Source: Colimorpha_A sp045591885
GTDB lineage: Bacteria; Bacillota; Clostridia; Oscillospirales; CAG-272
Assembly: GCA_045591885.1 (NCBI GenBank)
Contig: JAZNTT010000036.1
Coordinates: 1 to 9,400 of the forward strand
Length of the DNA stretch: 9,400 nucleotides
Direction of reading: 5' to 3'
The notes under the pieces were generated by a model. That model saw only the letters and a list, made by a program, of their open reading frames with translations, was not told the DNA's origin and did no database searches. Position 1 is the stretch's first letter, and every line of letters starts with the position of its first letter. The position numbers were made by a program, and so were the translations under genes. Below, piece after piece: positions 5,948-9,400 of the stretch.

Positions 5948-6023
5948 GCGCCCTTAGCTCAGCGGATAGAGTGCCCGGCTACGAACCGGTAGGTCAGAGG
6001 TTCGAATCCTCTAGGGCGCGCCA
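5948..6023 (+). tRNA. tRNA-Arg (anticodon ACG)
   Basis: The full cloverleaf is present. The acceptor stem is GCGCCCT (5948-5954) with AGGGCGC (6013-6019), then discriminator G and an encoded CCA (6021-6023). The D arm is GCTC/GAGT. The anticodon loop CTACGAA (5979-5985) carries ACG at 5981-5983. The T arm is AGAGG-TTCGAAT-CCTCT. Anticodon ACG identifies the arginine tRNA whose wobble A is normally deaminated to inosine by TadA, encoded just upstream. The first anticodon-stem pair (27-43) is C opposite T, a mismatch; the other four pairs are G-C. It has its own promoter and terminator, so it is a single-gene unit. Confidence 0.96.
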
Positions 6024-6025
6024 AG

Positions 6026-6055
6026 AAAAAAGCACTTCGAAAGAAGTGCTTTTTT
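6026..6055 (+). terminator. Intrinsic terminator after tRNA-Arg
   Basis: A perfect 13-bp stem (AAAAAAGCACTTC at 6026-6038, GAAGTGCTTTTTT at 6043-6055) closes a GAAA tetraloop, and the 3' arm ends in six T. It starts two bases after the encoded CCA. Confidence 0.93.
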
Positions 6056-6057
6056 CA

Positions 6058-6229
6058 ATGAAATCCACCCTATCGGGTGGGTGAAATATTGCTTCGCAAT
6101 ATGAAATACGCCTACGGCCTATGAAATCCGCGGGGGCGGCGGATGGGTGGATTTTATTTCACATTTTGCCTATAGGCAAAATATTTCATGATCCGAAGGA
6201 TCATTTCATATCGCGCAGCGATATTTCAT
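6058..6229. repeat. Symmetric array of seven micro-hairpins with ATGAAAT/ATTTCAT spacers
   Basis: Four copies of (A/G)TGAAAT (6058, 6081, 6101, 6121) separate hairpins in the left half, and four inverse copies ATTTCA(C/T) (6156, 6183, 6203, 6223) do so in the right half. The one variant spacer GTGAAAT (6081) has an exact inverse partner, ATTTCAC (6156). Hairpins: CCACCC-TATC-GGGTGG (6065-6080), ATATTGC-TTC-GCAATAT (6086-6102), a weak GCC-TAC-GGC (6110-6118), ATCCGC/GCGGAT (6126-6144), ATTTTGCC-TATA-GGCAAAAT (6163-6182), TGATCC-GAA-GGATCA (6189-6203) and ATATCGC-GCA-GCGATAT (6208-6224). AAATCCACCC (6061-6070) also matches GGGTGGATTT (6145-6154) in inverse. Much of the array has 20-nt periodicity. 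There is no coding potential. It lies between the tRNA terminator and the decarboxylase promoter. Confidence 0.85.
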
Positions 6230-6240
6230 TTTCATTCTCT

Positions 6241-6266
6241 CCCCTTTCGGGGCTTTTTTATTTTTT
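6241..6266 (+). terminator. Possible short intrinsic terminator at the end of the hairpin array
   Basis: A 4-bp GC stem CCCC-TTTC-GGGG (6241-6252) is followed by C and T-rich DNA (TTTTTTATTTTTT). The stem is short, but the T-tract is good. It would block any read-through from the repeat array into the decarboxylase promoter. Confidence 0.5.
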
Positions 6267-6299
6267 ATGAAAAATCTCACTTAAAATCACATATATTCA

Positions 6300-6328
6300 T
6301 TGACAAAAAGTCTATTTTGGTTTACAAT
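6300..6328 (+). promoter_or_regulatory. Sigma-70-type promoter for the decarboxylase operon
   Basis: TTGACA (6300-6305) and TACAAT (6323-6328) are spaced by 17 bp. An overlapping TATAAT (6328-6333) would give a 22-bp spacing, so TACAAT is preferred. The start would be near 6335, leaving a leader of about 55 nt. Confidence 0.78.
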
Positions 6329-6342
6329 ATAATCAATAATGG

Positions 6343-6370
6343 GGGAAAATGGTTTATTATTAATTTTCCC
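6343..6370 (+). promoter_or_regulatory. 5' leader hairpin ahead of the decarboxylase operon
   Basis: GGGAAAAT (6343-6350) and ATTTTCCC (6363-6370) form a perfect 8-bp stem with an AT-rich 12-nt loop, near the predicted mRNA 5' end and 9 bp before GGAGG (6380-6384). No T-tract follows, so it is not a terminator. It could protect the mRNA 5' end or bind a regulator. It is not a riboswitch class I recognise. Confidence 0.45.
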
Positions 6371-6390
6371 TCAAAATTCGGAGGAAAAAC

Positions 6391-7713
6391 ATGGCACAGA
6401 ATAACAAGACTTCTGCTGAACTGCGTAAAGAGATAAACGCTTCCTCGGCAGACGCAAGAGTCCTTCTTTCCGCGCTTTTCGACGAGGGTACCTTCCTTGA
6501 ATTCGGCACCTACGTTAAGCAGGGTGAGGGAAATTTTGAAGGAGTAATTACCGGTTGCGGATCGGTTTGCGGCCGTCCCGTTTACATCTTCGTTCAGGAT
6601 AAGACGAATGATAAGGCGGCGTTTACATCGGCTCACGGCAAAAAGATCTGCTCCCTTTACGATTCCGCTCTCAAAGCGGGCGCACCCGTCGTCGGCGTAT
6701 TTTCAGGCGCGGGCGCAAAAGTAAGCGAGGGAATTGACTGTCTTTCCGCTTACGGCTCCGTAATGGCTAAGATCAGCGAGGCAAAGGCGCTTATACCCCA
6801 GATCGCCGTAATTAACGGTGCTTGCGGCGGCGCATCTGCTGTTCTTTCCGAGATGTTTGATATAACTATTGCGACCGATAAGGGCGAAAGATACCTTGTT
6901 CCTAACGGCGATCCGATCGGAAATCCCGACATCGTAACGCCTGAGAACGAGCTTATCGTTGTTCTTACCAAGCTTCTTTCGCTTCTCCCCTCGAACTGCG
7001 AGGAGGGAACCGTCATCGGCGACGACTGTGAGAGCATAAATGAGCCGCTTGACGTATCTGCTTACGTTGACGGCGACGTAAAGGACCTTATCTCTGCCCT
7101 TTCCGACGACCGCGCGCCTATGTATCTTTCCGAAAATCTTTCGAAGGAGCTTGTTACCGCTCTTATCACCTTCAACGGCAGAGTTGTCGGTGTCGTTGCT
7201 AATCAGCCGACCGAAAACGGCGGTGCGCTCACCTGTGCGTCCGCGAAAAAAGCAGCTCGATTTGTAAATCTCTGCTCCGACTTCGAGATTCCCGTAATTA
7301 CTCTCGTTAACACCGTCGGCTTCAAGGGCGGCTGCAAGAATTATCTTACCGCGCTTTCCGATCTCGCTTTCGCTTATAACAACTGCGAAATCTCGGTAAC
7401 CGCTATCATCGGCAACGCTTACGGCTCGGCATACACCCTTATGGGCTCCAAGTCCCTCGGTGCGTCCTTTGTATTCGCTCTTGATAACGCAGTTATCTCG
7501 GTGCTCGATCCCGACACTGCCGTTGAGTTCCTATGCGATTCCGAGCTTAAAGAGGCATCTGATCCGAACGCTGCCCGCGCTTCTCTTAAGGAAGAATGGA
7601 TCTCAGGCCCCGCATCGGCTCTTACGAACGCTCGCTCGGGCGATATCGACGATATCGTCTCCGGAAACGAGCTTAAGCAGAGAATGGCGTCGGCGCTTGA
7701 ATTCCTCGCTTAA
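6391..7713 (+). CDS. Acyl-CoA carboxyltransferase (decarboxylase alpha) subunit, MmdA-like
   Basis: This is the probable alpha subunit of a Na+-pumping acyl-CoA decarboxylase, moving CO2 from the acyl-CoA to biotin on the carrier protein. The 440-residue protein has two crotonase-like halves. The N-half contains FEGVITGCGSVCGRPVYIF (49-67), VGVFSGAGAKVSEG (101-114, aligning with the usual DSGGARIQEG) and IPQIAVINGACGGASA (135-150, aligning with GPCAGGAVYSP). The C-half contains VVGVVANQP (265-273), AARFVNLCSDFEIPVITLVNTVGF (288-311) and GNAYGSAYTLMGSKSLGA (341-358). It is about 70 residues shorter than classical MmdA, and several motif residues differ. Being of the acyl-CoA type rather than the pyruvate-carboxylase type, it argues against oxaloacetate; methylmalonyl-CoA is most likely, glutaconyl-CoA possible. 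GGAGG at 6380-6384 fits the ATG. Three partner subunits follow. Confidence 0.85.
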   Translation: MAQNNKTSAELRKEINASSADARVLLSALFDEGTFLEFGTYVKQGEGNFEGVITGCGSVCGRPVYIFVQDKTNDKAAFTSAHGKKICSLYDSALKAGAPVVGVFSGAGAKVSEGIDCLSAYGSVMAKISEAKALIPQIAVINGACGGASAVLSEMFDITIATDKGERYLVPNGDPIGNPDIVTPENELIVVLTKLLSLLPSNCEEGTVIGDDCESINEPLDVSAYVDGDVKDLISALSDDRAPMYLSENLSKELVTALITFNGRVVGVVANQPTENGGALTCASAKKAARFVNLCSDFEIPVITLVNTVGFKGGCKNYLTALSDLAFAYNNCEISVTAIIGNAYGSAYTLMGSKSLGASFVFALDNAVISVLDPDTAVEFLCDSELKEASDPNAARASLKEEWISGPASALTNARSGDIDDIVSGNELKQRMASALEFLA

Positions 7714-7724
7714 CGGTGGCTAAT

Positions 7725-8090
7725 ATGTTTTATATGTCGTTTTTAAACTTTTCGAAAGAGGTATCGTCTGACCTTACACTCTCGGAAAAGCTCAATCAAA
7801 TTCTAACAACGGGCGTCGGCGGATATCTTCTCGTTTTCGTCGTTCTCGCACTAATCTGGTTTATTCTTGCTCTCTTCGGAAAATTCTTTGACAAAACTCC
7901 GAAGGAAGAAAAAACCGTTAAAACCGAGACCGTTAAGACAGAATCTGCTCCCGCTCCCGTTACCGCTAATACCGCTCCTGCCGAGCAGGACGATGCGGCA
8001 GTCGTCGCAGCGATAGTTGCCGCTATCTCAGCATACTCGGGCAAGCCCGCAGGCGGCTTCAGAGTCGTATCATTCAGAAAAAAGCACTAA
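7725..8090 (+). CDS. OadG/MmdD-family delta (gamma-chain type) subunit of Na+-pumping decarboxylase
   Basis: This is a 121-residue single-span membrane protein of the OadG family, which helps assemble and stabilise the decarboxylase complex at the membrane. A hydrophobic helix lies at about 30-52 (GVGGYLLVFVV...). A Lys/Glu/Thr/Pro/Ala-rich linker follows (about 56-88), then the C-terminal AAVVAAIVAAISAY helix (91-104) and a basic tail ending FRKKH. That alanine/valine-rich helix is the usual family mark. I chose ATG 7725, served by GGTGG at 7715-7719, over in-frame GTG 7716, which has no binding site. The gene begins 11 bp after the alpha-subunit stop and is followed 19 bp later by the biotin carrier, the order expected for mmdA-D-C-B. 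Sequence conservation is low in this family, so context carries much of the call. Confidence 0.82.
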   Translation: MFYMSFLNFSKEVSSDLTLSEKLNQILTTGVGGYLLVFVVLALIWFILALFGKFFDKTPKEEKTVKTETVKTESAPAPVTANTAPAEQDDAAVVAAIVAAISAYSGKPAGGFRVVSFRKKH

Positions 8091-8109
8091 GTGAAAGGAA
8101 GATAAAAAA

Positions 8110-8502
8110 ATGTCAAAGCTTTATAACGTAACCGTAAACGGCGTAGTTTACGAGGTAGAAGTAGAAGAGATCGGCGCAGGAAATAACACCTATGCCGCAC
8201 CCGCAGCTCCCGCGGCTCCTGCTCCCGCAGCAGCTCCTGCTCCCAAGGCAGCACCCGCTCCCGCTCCGAAGGCGGCTCCCGCAGGAAACGGTACTCCCGT
8301 CAATGCTCCTATGCAGGGTACTATTCTTAAGGTTGCAGTATCTAACGGACAGTCGGTCAAGAAGGGCGACCTTATTTGCCTGCTTGAGGCAATGAAGATG
8401 GAAAACGAAATCTTCGCTCCCTGCGACGGTACCGTTACCTCCGTTACCGTAACAAGCGGACAGACCGTTGCGACCGGTGAAGTTATCGCAACTATCGCAT
8501 AA
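8110..8502 (+). CDS. Biotin carboxyl carrier (gamma) subunit of Na+-pumping decarboxylase
   Basis: The 130-residue protein carries CO2 on biotin from the alpha to the beta subunit. A short N-terminal segment (1-28) leads to an Ala/Pro-rich flexible linker (about 29-58). The biotinyl domain (62-130) contains the canonical EAMKMEN at 93-99, so K96 is the expected biotinylated lysine; the flanking MQGTILKV (68-75) and CDGTVTSV (105-112) are typical. The swinging Ala/Pro linker is normal for MmdC/GcdC-type carriers. AAAGGAAG (8094-8101) provides a good ribosome binding site. A biotin protein ligase, needed to load it, must lie elsewhere in the genome. It is encoded between the delta and beta subunits. 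The same fold occurs in acetyl-CoA carboxylase BCCP, but the neighbours favour the decarboxylase. Confidence 0.93.
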   Translation: MSKLYNVTVNGVVYEVEVEEIGAGNNTYAAPAAPAAPAPAAAPAPKAAPAPAPKAAPAGNGTPVNAPMQGTILKVAVSNGQSVKKGDLICLLEAMKMENEIFAPCDGTVTSVTVTSGQTVATGEVIATIA

Positions 8503-8514
8503 GGGTAAAAACCT

Positions 8515-9400
8515 ATGATCGAAGCATTAAAAACTTTCTGGGAGTCGACGGGTATTTATTTAGCTTCCCTCGATAAGACTCTCCTAATCAAGTATCTGAT
8601 AATGTACGTCATTATCGGTGCGCTCTTCTACCTTGCGATCTGGCGCAAGTTCGAGCCTATGCTCCTGCTTCCAATTGCATTCGGTATGCTTCTTGCAAAT
8701 CTGCCCGGCACCGAGCTTATTCACACCGATTGGTTTCTTGAAAAGCATATAAACTTCGGAATGATACTACGCGAGGGCGGACTTCTGGATATTCTATATA
8801 TCGGAGTCAAGCTCGGCATCTATCCGTCGCTCATATTCATGGGAATCGGCGCAATGACCGACTTCTCGCCCCTTATCGCTAATCCGAAATCGCTCATGCT
8901 CGGCGCAGCCGCACAGTTCGGTGTCTTTGCCGCGTTCGCAGGCGCGCTTTTCCTCGGATTTAACGGCGAATCCGCTTCCGCTATCGGTATCATCGGCGGC
9001 GCCGACGGTCCGACGGCAATTCTCGTAACGAAGGAGCTTGCTCCTACCCTTCTCGGTGCGATCGCTATAGCGGCATATTCCTATATGGCGCTGATTCCGA
9101 TAATTCAGCCGCCGATAATGAAGCTCGTTACAACAAAAAAAGAGCGCCAGATCAAGATGACCTCGCTCCGTAAGGTATCAAAAACCGAGCTTATCCTTTT
9201 CCCGATAATCGTTACCGCTGTCGTTTGTCTCATTCTTCCTTCGGCAGCACCCCTTGTCGGATTCCTCATGCTCGGCAACCTCTTTAACGTGACAGGCGTT
9301 GTTGACCGTCTTTCCAAGACCGCGCAGAATGAGCTTATAAACATCATCACGATCCTTCTCGGTGTCTCGGTCGGTGCGACCGCTAACGCTGAAAACTTCC
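8515..9400 (+). CDS. Na+-pumping decarboxylase beta subunit (OadB/MmdB family), 3' end beyond window
   Basis: The integral-membrane beta subunit decarboxylates carboxybiotin and exports Na+ using that energy. The window holds the first 295 residues; the family is about 370-430 long. No stop occurs in this frame before the window end. The family signatures are clear: KFEPMLLLPIAFGMLLANLP (45-64), MGIGAMTDFSPLIANP (109-124), the core GGADGPTA (161-168; D164 matches the aspartate shown essential in Klebsiella OadB), and GNLF...TGVVDRLSKTAQNELINI (254-277). Many hydrophobic helices are spread along the length. AAGGG (8501-8505) overlaps the carrier stop and lies about nine bases before the ATG. 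It completes an alpha-delta-gamma-beta set, supporting a working Na+ pump rather than an orphan carboxyltransferase. Confidence 0.95.
   Translation, partial: MIEALKTFWESTGIYLASLDKTLLIKYLIMYVIIGALFYLAIWRKFEPMLLLPIAFGMLLANLPGTELIHTDWFLEKHINFGMILREGGLLDILYIGVKLGIYPSLIFMGIGAMTDFSPLIANPKSLMLGAAAQFGVFAAFAGALFLGFNGESASAIGIIGGADGPTAILVTKELAPTLLGAIAIAAYSYMALIPIIQPPIMKLVTTKKERQIKMTSLRKVSKTELILFPIIVTAVVCLILPSAAPLVGFLMLGNLFNVTGVVDRLSKTAQNELINIITILLGVSVGATANAENF

Noticed and set aside
6058..6229. CRISPR array
   Set aside because: The repeated word is only seven bases, the intervening segments are self-complementary rather than foreign-looking spacers, and the word inverts midway.
5948..6229. Integrated element using the tRNA 3' end as attachment site
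   Set aside because: No integrase and no direct repeat of the tRNA 3' end are visible downstream; the adjacent DNA is a hairpin array followed by housekeeping-type metabolic genes.
6188..6436. An 82-codon open frame on the + strand crossing the hairpin array, promoter and start of the carboxyltransferase gene
   Set aside because: It spans a hairpin, a terminator-like stem and a promoter, and overlaps the real gene in another frame.

Overview
The window looks like a chromosomal segment from an uncultured gut-type Clostridia (Bacillota; the Oscillospiraceae/Christensenellales neighbourhood is my best guess). The reasons are strong GGAGG-like ribosome binding sites, a walJ-rlmH neighbourhood as in Firmicutes, Thr/Pro-rich wall-spanning linkers, a biotin-dependent sodium-pumping decarboxylase operon, and dense intergenic palindromic repeats. 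All genes are on the + strand. The phylum is fairly secure; anything finer is inference.

Region 1 (about 1-1903): a repeat-filled intergenic stretch, then a small three-helix membrane protein whose stop overlaps the start of a WalJ/YycJ-type metallo-beta-lactamase hydrolase. A 136-bp gap holding palindromic repeats separates this from rlmH, which encodes the 23S rRNA pseudouridine methyltransferase.

Region 2 (about 1904-5666): a tightly packed run continuing from rlmH. It holds a membrane-anchored WG-repeat protein, a second membrane-anchored protein with a TTTPEQ repeat linker, an endonuclease IV-like TIM-barrel protein and tadA. Spacings are 10 bp, 10 bp, a 4-bp overlap and an 8-bp overlap, and the run ends at a clear intrinsic terminator. 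It reads as one operon mixing RNA modification, possible DNA repair and two cell-surface proteins of unknown role.

Region 3 (about 5667-6390): a mosaic inverted-repeat element; a tRNA-Arg(ACG) gene with a near-consensus promoter and a 13-bp-stem terminator; then a symmetric array of small hairpins separated by a repeated seven-base word. The tRNA is the usual bacterial substrate of TadA, encoded just upstream.

Region 4 (6300-9400): a promoter and 5' leader followed by an operon for a membrane-bound Na+-pumping acyl-CoA decarboxylase: carboxyltransferase alpha subunit, OadG-type delta subunit, biotin carrier gamma subunit, and the beta subunit (Na+ channel), which runs off the window end. The alpha subunit is of the acyl-CoA carboxyltransferase type, so methylmalonyl-CoA, or less likely glutaconyl-CoA, is a more probable substrate than oxaloacetate.

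I see no phage, defence island, CRISPR array or transposase. The least explained material is the intergenic repeats, in which a fixed short word is followed by a stem whose sequence differs between copies but stays self-complementary.
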